This document shows, piece after piece, positions 26,955-36,328 of a stretch of DNA of 64,000 nucleotides (positions within the stretch are counted from its first letter, which is position 1; each line of letters begins with the position of its first letter). Source of the stretch: Alphaproteobacteria bacterium (GTDB lineage Bacteria; Pseudomonadota; Alphaproteobacteria; CAAGCB01; CAG-977). The notes below the pieces were generated by a model, which saw only the letters and a list, made by a program, of their open reading frames with translations, did not search any database and was not told the DNA's origin. The stretch is taken from contig CAAGCY010000006.1 of the NCBI GenBank assembly GCA_900768465.1, positions 124,001 to 188,000 of the forward strand. The letters are read 5' to 3'. A program made the translations under genes and the position numbers.

Positions 26955-28120
26955 TGTTTGTTTTCCTTTATCAAATTCAAAATCGCGTCGGCGGCTTTTT
27001 GACTGGGCGTTTCAGCCCCGTCAGCCCCCAGCATTTTCAGCACGTCGAACGCGCCGTTTACTTCAGCATTCTTATACGCTTCGTCGGTTAAGAGCCTTTC
27101 GACTTCCAAAGCCAAAAGGTCGGGCCGGCAGTCCTCCAGCAAGTATTCTTTGACGATTTCCCCGTCCGCCAAAATGTTGACCAAGTTTGCGTACTTTCCG
27201 CTGACCAGTTTGCGCGCCAAGAACGACGACACGGGATTCATCTTGTACGCAATCGTGTAGGGGACTTTCGCCATCGCCAGTTCCAAAGCAACCGTTCCCG
27301 ACGCCGCCAAAGCCGCATCCGCCGCCGCAAACGCGTCATAGCGCGCCGTTTCACCCGTTACGACGCAAACAGGCAAAGCCCACTCTTTTACCGCCGCTTT
27401 GACCGCATTCTGCACAGTCGCGACCGTCGGCACGACGATTTTCGCATCGGGATGCTTTTGCGCCAACAAAGCAACCGTATCCTTGAACACGGGCAGCAAG
27501 TATTTGATTTCAGAACGCCTGCTTCCCGGCAAAACGCACAGCAGCTTTTCATTTTCGGCAATACCGTGTTCGGCGCGGAAAGCCGCTCCGTTTCCTTTCG
27601 CCGCACCGCCCTCGACCACGGGATGCCCGACGAAATCGACTTTCAAGCCGTACGGCGTAAAGTATTTCGCTTCATACGGCAGCAAAGCCAGCAGCAAATC
27701 AATATAGCGTCCGCACGTTTTCGCGCGTCCCTTTTTCCACGCCCACACTTGCGGCGCGACGTAATGCACCTGCGGAATCCCCGTGCGCAAAGAACGCAAT
27801 CCCTGATTGACCCGCGCGGAAAAGCTCCAGCTGTCGACAGTAATGACGACCGCAGGCTTTTTGGCAACAATGTCGTCAACCGTTTGACGAATGCGCGCCA
27901 TAATGCGGGGAATGGACGGAATAACCTCCGCCAAGCCCATCACCGCCAGTTCCGACGAATCGAACAGGCTTTCAAATCCCTGCTCCGCCATGGTTTCCCC
28001 ACCGACGCCCGCAAAGCGGACTTTCCCGTCCGTTTTTTCACGCAAAGCCTTCATCAGTCTGGACGCCAGCAAATCGCCCGACGGCTCGCCCGCAATCAGA
28101 TAAATCAGTTTTTCTTCCAC
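26951..28120 (-). CDS. lpxB: Lipid-A-disaccharide synthase
   Basis: LpxB (GT19) joins lipid X and UDP-2,3-diacylglucosamine to form the lipid A disaccharide at the inner membrane. The 389 residues start with LIYLIAGEPSGDLLASRLM (the conserved AGEPSGD) and include FAGVGGETM, VTVDSWSFSARV, HYVAPQVWAWKKGRAK, VGHPVVEGG and LPGSRRSEIKYLLP, then ASGTVALELAMAKVPYTIAYK in the donor-binding half. It follows lpxI after 5 bp, so substrate maker and user are adjacent. Confidence 0.97.
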   Translation of the reverse strand: MEEKLIYLIAGEPSGDLLASRLMKALREKTDGKVRFAGVGGETMAEQGFESLFDSSELAVMGLAEVIPSIPRIMARIRQTVDDIVAKKPAVVITVDSWSFSARVNQGLRSLRTGIPQVHYVAPQVWAWKKGRAKTCGRYIDLLLALLPYEAKYFTPYGLKVDFVGHPVVEGGAAKGNGAAFRAEHGIAENEKLLCVLPGSRRSEIKYLLPVFKDTVALLAQKHPDAKIVVPTVATVQNAVKAAVKEWALPVCVVTGETARYDAFAAADAALAASGTVALELAMAKVPYTIAYKMNPVSSFLARKLVSGKYANLVNILADGEIVKEYLLEDCRPDLLALEVERLLTDEAYKNAEVNGAFDVLKMLGADGAETPSQKAADAILNLIKENKQ

Positions 28121-28125
28121 AGCGG

Positions 28126-28947
28126 TTACTCCCGTATTTTCACCCCGACGACGAACAGTCCCAACTCGTCGGCTTTTTCGACCACGGCGGCGCGGTCGAC
28201 GATTAAAGTCTTTCCAGCCTGCACCGCAATTCCGCGCAATCCCGAAGCCGCCGCATTTTCCACCGTCGAAACGCCGATGGTCGGCAAATCCGCACGCTGT
28301 TCCTGTTGCGGTTTTTTCGTTTTGACCAGCACGCCGCCCAAACCGTCACGCTTCAAGTCTTTGCACCGTTTTATCAAAGCGTCCGTCCCTTCGACCGCTT
28401 CGACGCCCAGCACGATTCCCTGCTGAACGATAACGGACTGTCCGACATCCAAAGCCCCCAAACCGCGCGCGATTTTAACACCGTGTTCGATGTCCGCCAA
28501 AGCCTGCTCATCGGGCTTGATTTTGCCGAATACGCCCTCGGTTGCCAGAATATCGCCCAAAATTTCGTGAACTCCGATGATTTTAAAGCCCTCGGTTTCG
28601 ATGTACTTGATGACCGAAGTCAGCAAATGATCGTCGCCGAACGCTTTGAATCCGATTTTGGCAAGGAATTTCGCCGTCCACCAATCGGGGCGCAGCTGAA
28701 ACAAAGACGGACGGCGGACGGGACCGATCATCACGATTTCCTCAACGCCCTGTTCATGAAAGAACTTGACCGCCTTGCCCGCTTCGCCCAAGCGAATCCA
28801 CAGCCCGACGTCGGCGCCGATTGAATCGGGCAAAGCAAAATCTTTCAACCCGACAACGGCAAAGGGGCGACCCTGCGCCCGACAGCCGTCAATCAGCTGA
28901 CGCGGCAAAGAACCGCCCCCCGCTATAATGCCCAGTTTTTTCATCAT
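28126..28947 (-). CDS. lpxI: UDP-2,3-diacylglucosamine pyrophosphatase LpxI
   Basis: LpxI hydrolyses UDP-2,3-diacylglucosamine to lipid X; it replaces LpxH in alphaproteobacteria. The 273 residues begin with KKLGIIAGGGSLPRQLIDGC and include MIGPVRRPSLFQLRPD, VHEILGDILATEGVFG and the late GVSTVENAAASGLRGIAVQAG typical of the family (formerly DUF1009). It overlaps the lpxA stop by 4 bp and is followed by lpxB, the usual lpxA-lpxI-lpxB order. Confidence 0.95.
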   Translation of the reverse strand: MMKKLGIIAGGGSLPRQLIDGCRAQGRPFAVVGLKDFALPDSIGADVGLWIRLGEAGKAVKFFHEQGVEEIVMIGPVRRPSLFQLRPDWWTAKFLAKIGFKAFGDDHLLTSVIKYIETEGFKIIGVHEILGDILATEGVFGKIKPDEQALADIEHGVKIARGLGALDVGQSVIVQQGIVLGVEAVEGTDALIKRCKDLKRDGLGGVLVKTKKPQQEQRADLPTIGVSTVENAAASGLRGIAVQAGKTLIVDRAAVVEKADELGLFVVGVKIRE

Positions 28948-29732
28948 TCCGCAGTCTTGGGGTGCATAAAGCCGCGCTTGTAATCGGTTTGCATAAACGT
29001 AACGATTTCCTGCACGGGTTCACAGGCGGAATACGTTTCGGCGACTTTTGCGACGCGTTCGGACAGCGTTCCTTCGCTGTTGAAGATTTCACCGACCGCC
29101 AAACGCAGCGTGTTAATCGTTTCCAGCGAAAAACCGCGGCGTTTCAATCCGACGATGTTGACCCCTTCCAATATATTGAAAGAAATCAAGGAATACGGAA
29201 TAACGTCGCGGGCGATACCGCACATGCCGCCGACCATCGCATGTGCGCCGATTCGCGTGAATTGATGCACCGCGGACAGCCCGCCGATAATCGCGCGGTC
29301 GCCGACTTTGACGTGTCCCGCCAAAGTCGCGTTGTTTGACATGATGACGTTGTTGCCGACTTGGCAATCGTGCGCGATGTGCGTCCCGATCATAAACAAG
29401 CCGTTGTCCCCGACGCGAGTTACGTTACCGCCGTCGGGCGATCCGGGCTGCATGGTCGCATGTTCGCGAATCGAGTTGTTTTTGCCGATAATCAGCTTGC
29501 CTTTCTTTTCCTTGTCCTTCAAGTCCTGGTTTTTACCGCCGATGACGGCAAAAGGGCTGATTTCGGTGTTTTCGCCGACAGTCGTGTCGCCGCCGACCCA
29601 CACATGGGAAATCAAAGTAACGCCGTCGTCCAAAACGACTTGCGGTCCGACATAGCAGAAAGGACCGACCGTTACATTGTCGCCCAGCCGAGCGCCGTCT
29701 TCGATAATGGCGGTAGGATGAATATTGTTCAT
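28944..29732 (-). CDS. lpxA: UDP-GlcNAc O-acyltransferase
   Basis: LpxA adds a 3-hydroxyacyl chain from ACP to UDP-GlcNAc, the first lipid A step, in the cytosol. The 262 residues begin with HPTAIIEDGARLGDNVTVGP and form a left-handed beta helix of hexapeptide repeats; the catalytic His lies in GTHIAHDCQVGNNVIMSN (about 125-142). A helical C-terminal domain starts near RRGFSLETINTLRLA (about 207). The gene is 3 bp after fabZ and overlaps lpxI by 4 bp. Confidence 0.97.
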   Translation of the reverse strand: MNNIHPTAIIEDGARLGDNVTVGPFCYVGPQVVLDDGVTLISHVWVGGDTTVGENTEISPFAVIGGKNQDLKDKEKKGKLIIGKNNSIREHATMQPGSPDGGNVTRVGDNGLFMIGTHIAHDCQVGNNVIMSNNATLAGHVKVGDRAIIGGLSAVHQFTRIGAHAMVGGMCGIARDVIPYSLISFNILEGVNIVGLKRRGFSLETINTLRLAVGEIFNSEGTLSERVAKVAETYSACEPVQEIVTFMQTDYKRGFMHPKTAE

Positions 29733-29735
29733 GGA

Positions 29736-30203
29736 TTATTTCTTTTCTTCAAAAATCATGGCGGTAAAGACGGCTTCGGCGTGCAGAACACCGTCAACCG
29801 TCGCTTCGCCGCGGAAACGGTAAACGTTGCGGCGTTCCTGTTCTTTGACGACATGCATTTTCAGCTGATGACCGGGCAGAACGGGCTTGCGGAACTTGGC
29901 ATTTTCGACACTCATAAAGAAAACGCTTTTCTTGTGTCCTTCTTCCTGATTGCTCATCACGGTCACGGCGGCGGTCTGCGCCATCGCTTCGACAATCAAA
30001 ACGCCCGGCATAACGGGATTTTCGGGAAAATGCCCCGTAAATTGCGGTTCGTTCATCGTAATATTCTTCAGACCGACGGCTTCTTCGTTCGGTTTGATAA
30101 TATCAACCTTGTCCACCAGCAAAAACGGATAGCGGTGGGGAATCATTTTCAAAATTTCGTTAATTCCGATTTGTCTGATAACTTCTTTTTCCACGGAAAA
30201 CAC
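29736..30203 (-). CDS. fabZ: 3-hydroxyacyl-ACP dehydratase
   Basis: FabZ dehydrates 3-hydroxyacyl-ACP and so competes with LpxA and LpxD for the same pool; their shared operon balances fatty acids and lipid A. The 155 residues contain MIPHRYPFLLVDKV (catalytic His about residue 23) and HFPENPVMPGVLIVEAMAQ (catalytic Glu about residue 73), in a hot-dog fold. It is placed between lpxD (3 bp before) and lpxA (3 bp after), the classic order. Confidence 0.97.
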   Translation of the reverse strand: MFSVEKEVIRQIGINEILKMIPHRYPFLLVDKVDIIKPNEEAVGLKNITMNEPQFTGHFPENPVMPGVLIVEAMAQTAAVTVMSNQEEGHKKSVFFMSVENAKFRKPVLPGHQLKMHVVKEQERRNVYRFRGEATVDGVLHAEAVFTAMIFEEKK

Positions 30204-30206
30204 TCC

Positions 30207-31223
30207 TTAACGTTTAATCAGTTTTTTCAAAGTGGCGACTTGGCGCATATATTCTTTCAACGGAACGGCGGGAGTCCCCATCAAATGTTCCATCGGTTCG
30301 ACATCGCGCAAAATACCGGATTGAGCCGCGATTTGCGCCCCGCTGCCGATATTCAAGTGCCCCGCAACCCCTGCTTGCCCCGCCAAAACGACAAAGTCCC
30401 CCATTTTGGTACTGCCGGCGACGCCGACTTGGGAAACGATGACGCAGCATTTGCCCGTTTGGACGTTGTGTCCGAATTGAATCAAGTTATCCAGACGCGA
30501 TCCGTCGCCGATAACCGTATCGCCCAACGCCCCGCGGTCAAGGCATGTATTCGCCCCGATTTCGACATCGTTGCCGATAATCACGCGCCCCAACTGGGGA
30601 ATTTTGGTGTGTCCCTTCGGGCTCATAAAGAATCCGAAACCGTCCTGTCCGATTCTCGCCCCCGGATAAATGTAGACTTTGTTGCCGGCAATCGTGTATT
30701 GAACGGACGCGTTTGCGCCGACAATGCAGTCGTCGCCCAAAATCACATTGTCGCCGATGACGGCGTTCGGGAAGATATGCCCGTTTTTGCCGATTTTGAC
30801 GTTTTCACCGACGACCGCCCCCGCGTCGATACGCGTTCCTTCGCCGATTTCGGCAGTTTCCGCCACAACGGCGCGCGGATGAACAACGGTCGTTTCCGAT
30901 TTTTCGTTCGGATAGAACGCCGCCGCGGCAAGCCCGTAAGAACGATACGGCTCCCGAGCAATCAAAACCGCGGAAGTTTCGGGGACTTTGTCAACGAATT
31001 CGGCGGAAACGATACACACGCCCGCTTTGGTTTTTTCCAAATCGGCGACGTATTTTTTGCTCAGCAAAAAGCTGACGTCTTTGTCCGTTCCGTCCTGCAA
31101 AGAGCCGACGTTTTCATAAACCGCACCCGCGTCGGAATGAGGTCCGATTTCGGTCTGCGTGATTTCAGCCAGCTGTTGTAAAGTAAAAGGTCCCGCCTTT
31201 TTAAAAAAACGACTGTCGGGCAT
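30207..31223 (-). CDS. lpxD: UDP-3-O-acylglucosamine N-acyltransferase
   Basis: LpxD adds the second hydroxyacyl chain in lipid A synthesis. The 338-residue form starts at MPDSRFFKKAGPFTL, preceded by AAAGGA; an in-frame codon 34 residues upstream lies inside the skp tail and is rejected. An N-terminal uridine-binding domain (about 1-100) precedes a long beta helix with hexapeptide repeats; the catalytic His is in LIQFGHNVQTGKCCVI (about 236), and a C-terminal helix ends the protein. It lies 22 bp after skp. Confidence 0.96.
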   Translation of the reverse strand: MPDSRFFKKAGPFTLQQLAEITQTEIGPHSDAGAVYENVGSLQDGTDKDVSFLLSKKYVADLEKTKAGVCIVSAEFVDKVPETSAVLIAREPYRSYGLAAAAFYPNEKSETTVVHPRAVVAETAEIGEGTRIDAGAVVGENVKIGKNGHIFPNAVIGDNVILGDDCIVGANASVQYTIAGNKVYIYPGARIGQDGFGFFMSPKGHTKIPQLGRVIIGNDVEIGANTCLDRGALGDTVIGDGSRLDNLIQFGHNVQTGKCCVIVSQVGVAGSTKMGDFVVLAGQAGVAGHLNIGSGAQIAAQSGILRDVEPMEHLMGTPAVPLKEYMRQVATLKKLIKR

Positions 31224-31245
31224 TGGTGTATCCTTTGCTTGTTGA

Positions 31246-31806
31246 TTATTTTTTGGCTTTTTTCGCGGGTTCAAGCGAAACTTTTTTAATGTCGATTTTG
31301 GGCATTTTTTTGTTGACGCGTTCAATCGCCTGTTTCGTCACATCCAGTTTGTCATCCATATAAAACGCCGTCCGAGCATCGACAATCGCGCTGAATCCTT
31401 TTTCTTTTGCCAATTCGTTGACGACGGGCGTAATGGCGTTTTCTTTGAAAGAAATCAGCGCATTTGCGAATTCTTCCTGCAGTTTCGAACCGGCTTTCTG
31501 CGCTTTTTCCTGCAATTCGCGTTCGGCCTTGTCGATGGAATCCAGCTTGATGCCCAATTCGGCTTTGGACAAATCCTTTTCCTGTTCCGCCAGTTCTTTT
31601 TTGCGGTTGATGATGGCTTGCGCTTCTTTTTCAACCTCTGCTTTCAGAGAAGCAATCATTTTATCGCGCTGCAGCTGCAATCCCTGCAAAGCCGTCGATT
31701 GTTGCGCCAAAGCGGCATCGTTGATAAAGCCGATTTTTGTTTCGGAGGCACGAACGGAAGTCGTCAGCAAAACACCCGTCATCACCAGTAAAAGTTCTTT
31801 TTTCAT
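31246..31806 (-). CDS. skp: OmpH/Skp family periplasmic chaperone
   Basis: Skp holds unfolded outer membrane proteins on their way to BamA. The 186 residues start with a signal peptide (about 1-20, ending near VRASE), then KIGFINDAALAQQSTALQG, a long charged helical arm (about 45-120, coiled-coil-like), and the body strand KGFSAIVDARTAFYMDDKLDVT. A Lys-rich tail (AKKAKK) closes it. It is slightly longer than E. coli Skp. It sits directly after bamA (3 bp), the conserved neighbour. Confidence 0.92.
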   Translation of the reverse strand: MKKELLLVMTGVLLTTSVRASETKIGFINDAALAQQSTALQGLQLQRDKMIASLKAEVEKEAQAIINRKKELAEQEKDLSKAELGIKLDSIDKAERELQEKAQKAGSKLQEEFANALISFKENAITPVVNELAKEKGFSAIVDARTAFYMDDKLDVTKQAIERVNKKMPKIDIKKVSLEPAKKAKK

Positions 31807-31809
31807 CTT

Positions 31810-34074
31810 TTAAAATCCTGTTCCAAAGTTCAAACGGAAATACTCCGTTTGGTCAAAGCTTTCTTTCCGCACCGGAATCGCATAGTCGATGTTAATCGGC
31901 CCCAAAGGCGACGACCACACAAAACCGATACCTATACTACCACGCAATTTTGAAGAATACCACATTTCAGATTCATTAAATCCGCTGGGTTTCCCCGTTA
32001 CACCCCAATCGGTGAAAATCTTGCCTTTCATCCCGAATTCGCTGGGCAATCCCAACGGAAACATCAGCTGAGCGCTTGCCGTCAGCTGCCAGTTGCCGCC
32101 CAAAGAATCGTTCCCTTGCTTGGCGCGCGCCGTAACGCCGCCCGTTTCAAAGCCGCGCAAGTTCCCTCCGCCCAGAAAATAGCGGTTATTCAAGCGCACG
32201 TCTTGTCCGAATCCGAAAATATAACCGCCCGTCGTGCTTAACCCCAGCACCCATTTGTCGGACAGCGGCGTATAAGTGCCGAAACTGTAATCGGAGCGCA
32301 GATAGCGGTTGTCGCCGCCCAGTCCCGCCAAATCGTTGGACAACGACAAATACCATCCGTCCGTCGGATTGTAGCGGTTGTCCAAATAGTCCCAAAACAG
32401 CGATTGGGAAATCATAGATGTGGTTGTCGTTCCTTCTTGTTCGCGAACATAACGGGACGCCCCCGCGCTGATGTCGAAAATTTTATCGTTGCGCAAAGTG
32501 TATTTGACGGTGTGGGACAATTCTTCGGTATATTTCCAGCCGAACGAATTGGAAAAGCCCGCCATTTCCGAATTATACGAACTGGTGTCTTTGTAGTTCC
32601 GCGTCAAATAGAACAAATCGACGCCCCACGACAGCTCCCTGTCCAAAAACCACGGTTCGACAAAGCTGATGTCGAACAGCGTTTTTTGTTCCGCGACGCT
32701 TGCCGACGCGCCGACAACACGCCCCGTCCCCAAGAAATTCCGTTCCTGCACGGACACTTCCGCCAACGGACCGTCATAAGACGACCAGCCGACGCCCAGT
32801 TTCAGCGCCCCCGTCGATTTTTCCGTCACATCGGCGCGCAAAGTCGCTTTGTCGGGCGCGTCTTCGGACGGTTCGATATTGATGTCGACTTTTTCAAAGT
32901 AGTTCAAGTTTTCAATCCGCTGACGAGTGCGGCGGATTTTGGCGGGACTGTAAGCATCGCCTTCCGAAAAGCGGAATTCACGGCGGATAACGCGGTCTTG
33001 CGTACGGTTGTTGCCGCGAATGTCGATGCGGTCGATGAACAGATGCTGACCTTCTTTGACATCAAACACCACATCCACCGTCGCATCGTCGTGTTTATTC
33101 AGCTTATAGTCCACGTCCACGAACGGAAAGCCCTGCGCCCCGACCGCGTTCGTCAAAGCCAGAACGCTGTCGTCGACTTTGCTTTGGTTGAACGTTTTGC
33201 CCGTTTTGAACGTCGGAACGGTCCGCACGGTTTCGGGATTAAACCCTTTCAGCGACGAAGTGATATCGATTTTGCCGACTTTGTATTTTTTCCCTTCGGA
33301 CAGCATCAGAGTCAGGTAAAAATCTTTGCGGTTCGGCGACAATTCGGCGGACGAAGACACGACTTCGAAATCGATATAGCCGTGATTGAAGTAAAAGCGG
33401 CGCAAAAGCTCTTGGTCATAAGCAAATCTGTCGGGATCGTAAGTGTCCGTCGATGTAAACCAGCGGTACCAGCGCGCTTCTTTGGACAGCATGGCTTCTT
33501 CCAACACATCGGTGTCGAAAGCGTTGTTGCCGATAAAGTCGATTTTGCGGATATACGTCGGTTCGCCTTCCGTGATTTCAAAAACAACGTCCAGCCTGTT
33601 TTGCGGACGTTCGATGATTTTCGGTTCGACGACGGCGGAATACCGTCCGACACGACGATACAGCTCAACGATTCTTTGCGTGTCGGATCGCGCTTTCGCC
33701 CGCGTAAAAACCGTGCGCGGACGCAACGACAGTTCCCCTGTCAGCTGGTCTGTTTTGATTTTCTTGTTTCCCTCGAACGCGATTTTGTTCACAATCGGGT
33801 TTTCAACCAAATCAACCGTCAGCACGCCGTTTTTTTCGGATAATTTGACATCCGCGAACAATCCCGTCGAAAACAGAGACTTCAAGCCCCTGTCCAATCT
33901 GTCGGGCGTGGCGATGTCGCCTTGACGAATCATCAGATAAGTCAAGACCGTTTCGGGTTCGATACGCATCGTTCCGTTAATGATGATTTCGTTTACGACT
34001 TTCGGCGTTTCCTGCGCCTGCGCGACGGAAACGGCAAAGCATAAAGCGACAATCAGCGAAAAACGGCGAAACAA
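31810..34074 (-). CDS. bamA: Outer membrane protein assembly factor BamA
   Basis: BamA is the Omp85 barrel that inserts outer membrane proteins. The 754 residues have a signal peptide (1-20, AVSVAQAQ), five POTRA repeats (about 23-410; for example KIAFEGNKKIKTDQL, IDFIGNNAFDTDVLEEA and IDIRGNNRTQDRVIRREFR starts), and a 16-stranded barrel with the conserved RGFETGGVTARAK loop region (about 640) and GSIGIGFVWSSPLGPINIDYA. It ends in Phe, the usual barrel-recognition residue. It is preceded by rseP and followed by skp in the standard order. Confidence 0.97.
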   Translation of the reverse strand: MFRRFSLIVALCFAVSVAQAQETPKVVNEIIINGTMRIEPETVLTYLMIRQGDIATPDRLDRGLKSLFSTGLFADVKLSEKNGVLTVDLVENPIVNKIAFEGNKKIKTDQLTGELSLRPRTVFTRAKARSDTQRIVELYRRVGRYSAVVEPKIIERPQNRLDVVFEITEGEPTYIRKIDFIGNNAFDTDVLEEAMLSKEARWYRWFTSTDTYDPDRFAYDQELLRRFYFNHGYIDFEVVSSSAELSPNRKDFYLTLMLSEGKKYKVGKIDITSSLKGFNPETVRTVPTFKTGKTFNQSKVDDSVLALTNAVGAQGFPFVDVDYKLNKHDDATVDVVFDVKEGQHLFIDRIDIRGNNRTQDRVIRREFRFSEGDAYSPAKIRRTRQRIENLNYFEKVDINIEPSEDAPDKATLRADVTEKSTGALKLGVGWSSYDGPLAEVSVQERNFLGTGRVVGASASVAEQKTLFDISFVEPWFLDRELSWGVDLFYLTRNYKDTSSYNSEMAGFSNSFGWKYTEELSHTVKYTLRNDKIFDISAGASRYVREQEGTTTTSMISQSLFWDYLDNRYNPTDGWYLSLSNDLAGLGGDNRYLRSDYSFGTYTPLSDKWVLGLSTTGGYIFGFGQDVRLNNRYFLGGGNLRGFETGGVTARAKQGNDSLGGNWQLTASAQLMFPLGLPSEFGMKGKIFTDWGVTGKPSGFNESEMWYSSKLRGSIGIGFVWSSPLGPINIDYAIPVRKESFDQTEYFRLNFGTGF

Positions 34075-34085
34075 GTGGGTAATCC

Positions 34086-35174
34086 TTATCCGAACAAACG
34101 CGAAACGATGCGTACAATATCATTCCACGAAGTGACAATCAACAATCCGATGAGTAGCAAAAAGCCTATATTCAGCGCGACCGTTTCCGCTTTTTCGGGC
34201 AAAGGACGGCGAATGACCGCTTCGATTGCGTAAAACAGCAAATGCCCGCCGTCCAGCATCGGCACGGGCAGCAGATTCAAAAAGCCGATGCCGACGGAGA
34301 CTTGAATCAAGAACGTCAAGAAACTGACCGCTCCGCCCATCGCGGCATCGCCCGACGCTTCCGCTATACCCAAAGGACCGCGCAAATCATCGGCGGAACG
34401 TTCCCGCAAAAGGATTCGCTTCAAAACCGCCGTCGTGTCAACCGTCGTTTCCCAAATGTCTTTCAAAGCGGTTTCAAACGCTTCCCACAAATTCAAATCT
34501 TTGAAATGTTCACGCTGCATAACGGACTGGACGCCCAAAACCGCACCGCCATTTTCACGTTTCAGCCGCGCGGTCAGCGCAACCTCTTTGCCGTCGCGCA
34601 AAACAACCATATTCAGCGTGTTGTCCAGTTCGATGGCTCTGCGGATATCGTGAAATTCCTTGATTTCCAAATCGTTGATGCGGATAAAGCGGTCGTTCGG
34701 CAAAACGCCGGCGGCTTCGGCGGCAGACCCTGCGGACACGGCGGACACGACGGGCGGGACGGTCAAAAGCCCGTACACGCGCAGCAATCCCGTCAACAGC
34801 ACAATCGCGAACACATAGTTCATCGCGGGTCCGGCAAAAGCAATCACCGCTTTTTTCCACAACGGCTGGCAAACAATGGAAGATTTCTTTTCTTCGTCCG
34901 TCAGCGTATTGACTTTTTCATCGACTTTCGTCCCCGCCGCGTCGGCATCGCCCAGCATTTTGACATAGCCGCCCAACGGAATCAGGCACACTTTCCACAA
35001 AGTCCCCTTTTTATCCGTGCGCGACCACAAAGTTTTACCGAAACCGACGGAAAACTCGTCGACTTTGACGCCGCAGGAACGCGCCGCCTGAAAATGTCCG
35101 AATTCGTGAATAATCACAACCAGCGACAGCACAACCAAAAAAGAAATCGGATACAGCAAAGCCGTCATTTTCAA
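34086..35174 (-). CDS. rseP: RseP/M50 site-2 zinc protease
   Basis: This intramembrane metalloprotease, in relatives, cleaves anti-sigma factors in the envelope stress response and removes signal peptide remnants. The 362 residues show VVIIHEFGHFQAARSCGV (HEFGH, about residues 23-27) in the first membrane helix, GGYVKMLGDADA, one PDZ domain (about 125-205, shorter than the tandem pair of E. coli RseP), and the third zinc ligand in PVPMLDGGHLLFYAIEAV (about 300). It overlaps the dxr stop by 4 bp. Confidence 0.94.
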   Translation of the reverse strand: MKMTALLYPISFLVVLSLVVIIHEFGHFQAARSCGVKVDEFSVGFGKTLWSRTDKKGTLWKVCLIPLGGYVKMLGDADAAGTKVDEKVNTLTDEEKKSSIVCQPLWKKAVIAFAGPAMNYVFAIVLLTGLLRVYGLLTVPPVVSAVSAGSAAEAAGVLPNDRFIRINDLEIKEFHDIRRAIELDNTLNMVVLRDGKEVALTARLKRENGGAVLGVQSVMQREHFKDLNLWEAFETALKDIWETTVDTTAVLKRILLRERSADDLRGPLGIAEASGDAAMGGAVSFLTFLIQVSVGIGFLNLLPVPMLDGGHLLFYAIEAVIRRPLPEKAETVALNIGFLLLIGLLIVTSWNDIVRIVSRLFG

Positions 35175-36325
35175 GCCCTTTCACGAATAACCGCCGCCGC
35201 CTGTTCGCGCGCCTGCGCGTCGACGGCAATCACGTCTTCAATCGTACGAACGGCGGGCAAAGACATCTTGTCCAGCACCGCTTCGACCGTTTTGACAATG
35301 TCCAAAAATCCGATTTTGCGATTCAAGAAAGCCCCGACCGCGACTTCGTTTGCCGCGTTCATCACAGCCGTTGCCGTTTGTCCTTTGTTCAAAGCGGCCT
35401 TGGCAACGCGCAAAGCGGGGAATTTCGCTTCGTCGGGATGACTGAACGTCAACCCCGACAGCGCCGTCAAATCAAGCGGTTTTGTCGGCGATTCCATACG
35501 ATCGGGGTACGCCAGAGCGTACGCAATCGGCGTGCGCATGTCGGGCATGCCCAAATGCGCCAAAACAGAACCGTCGATATAAGCAACCGCGCTGTGAACG
35601 ATGGACTGAGGATGAACCAGCACTTCGATTCTGTCCGTCCCGAAACCGAACAGATGATAAGCTTCGATAATTTCCAAGCCTTTGTTCATCATCGTCGCGG
35701 AATCGACGGAAATCTTCGCCCCCATGCTCCAATTCGGATGAGCAACCGCCTGTTCGGGCGTGACTTGCGCCATAAAAGCGGTGTCTTTTTCACGGAACGG
35801 ACCGCCCGAAGCCGTCAGTAAAATGCGGTCGACGGCGGCGTGGTGACGTTCTTCCAAAGTTTGAAAAATCGCGCTGTGTTCCGAATCGACGGGGACAAGA
35901 ACGGTCTTTGTTTCCTTTATCGCGCGCATCACGATTTCGCCCGCGCAAACCAGCGTTTCCTTGTTTGCCAAAGCCAGCGTTTTACCGCGCTTGACGGCTT
36001 CCATTGTCGGAATCAGCCCCGCCGCGCCGACAATCGACGACATCGTCCAATCGGCATCCAAACCCGCCGCCGCCTTAACCGCGTCGTCGCCCGCTTCGAC
36101 ACGGACGGACGATCCGCTTAACGCGTCTTTCAAAGCGGCATAGTTGTTTTTGTCGGCGGTAACGGCGACTTCGGCGTTTAACAGTTTCGCCTGTTCCGCC
36201 AGCAAAGCGATATTCTTGTTGCCCGTCAGCGCCACAACGCGGTAATCGTCGGGATGACGGCGGATAATGTCAACGGTGCTTTTGCCTATCGAACCGGTCG
36301 AGCCTAAAATCGTAACGGACTTCAT
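35171..36325 (-). CDS. dxr: 1-deoxy-D-xylulose-5-phosphate reductoisomerase
   Basis: Dxr makes methylerythritol phosphate with NADPH, the committed step of the non-mevalonate isoprenoid pathway. The 384 residues begin with VTILGSTGSIGKSTVDIIRR (dinucleotide loop at 7-13) and contain ANKETLVCAGE, PVDSEHSAIFQ (metal site), TASGGPFR, and NWSMGAKISVDSATMMNKGLE. It feeds precursors to the UppS encoded two genes upstream in the same operon. It lies 3 bp after cdsA. Confidence 0.97.
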   Translation of the reverse strand: MKSVTILGSTGSIGKSTVDIIRRHPDDYRVVALTGNKNIALLAEQAKLLNAEVAVTADKNNYAALKDALSGSSVRVEAGDDAVKAAAGLDADWTMSSIVGAAGLIPTMEAVKRGKTLALANKETLVCAGEIVMRAIKETKTVLVPVDSEHSAIFQTLEERHHAAVDRILLTASGGPFREKDTAFMAQVTPEQAVAHPNWSMGAKISVDSATMMNKGLEIIEAYHLFGFGTDRIEVLVHPQSIVHSAVAYIDGSVLAHLGMPDMRTPIAYALAYPDRMESPTKPLDLTALSGLTFSHPDEAKFPALRVAKAALNKGQTATAVMNAANEVAVGAFLNRKIGFLDIVKTVEAVLDKMSLPAVRTIEDVIAVDAQAREQAAAVIRERA

Positions 36326-36328
36326 ACC

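Noticed and set aside
29361..31181. Long plus-strand open frame opposite lpxA, fabZ and lpxD
   Set aside because: Shadow of well-identified genes; its translation has no recognisable family and no ribosome site.
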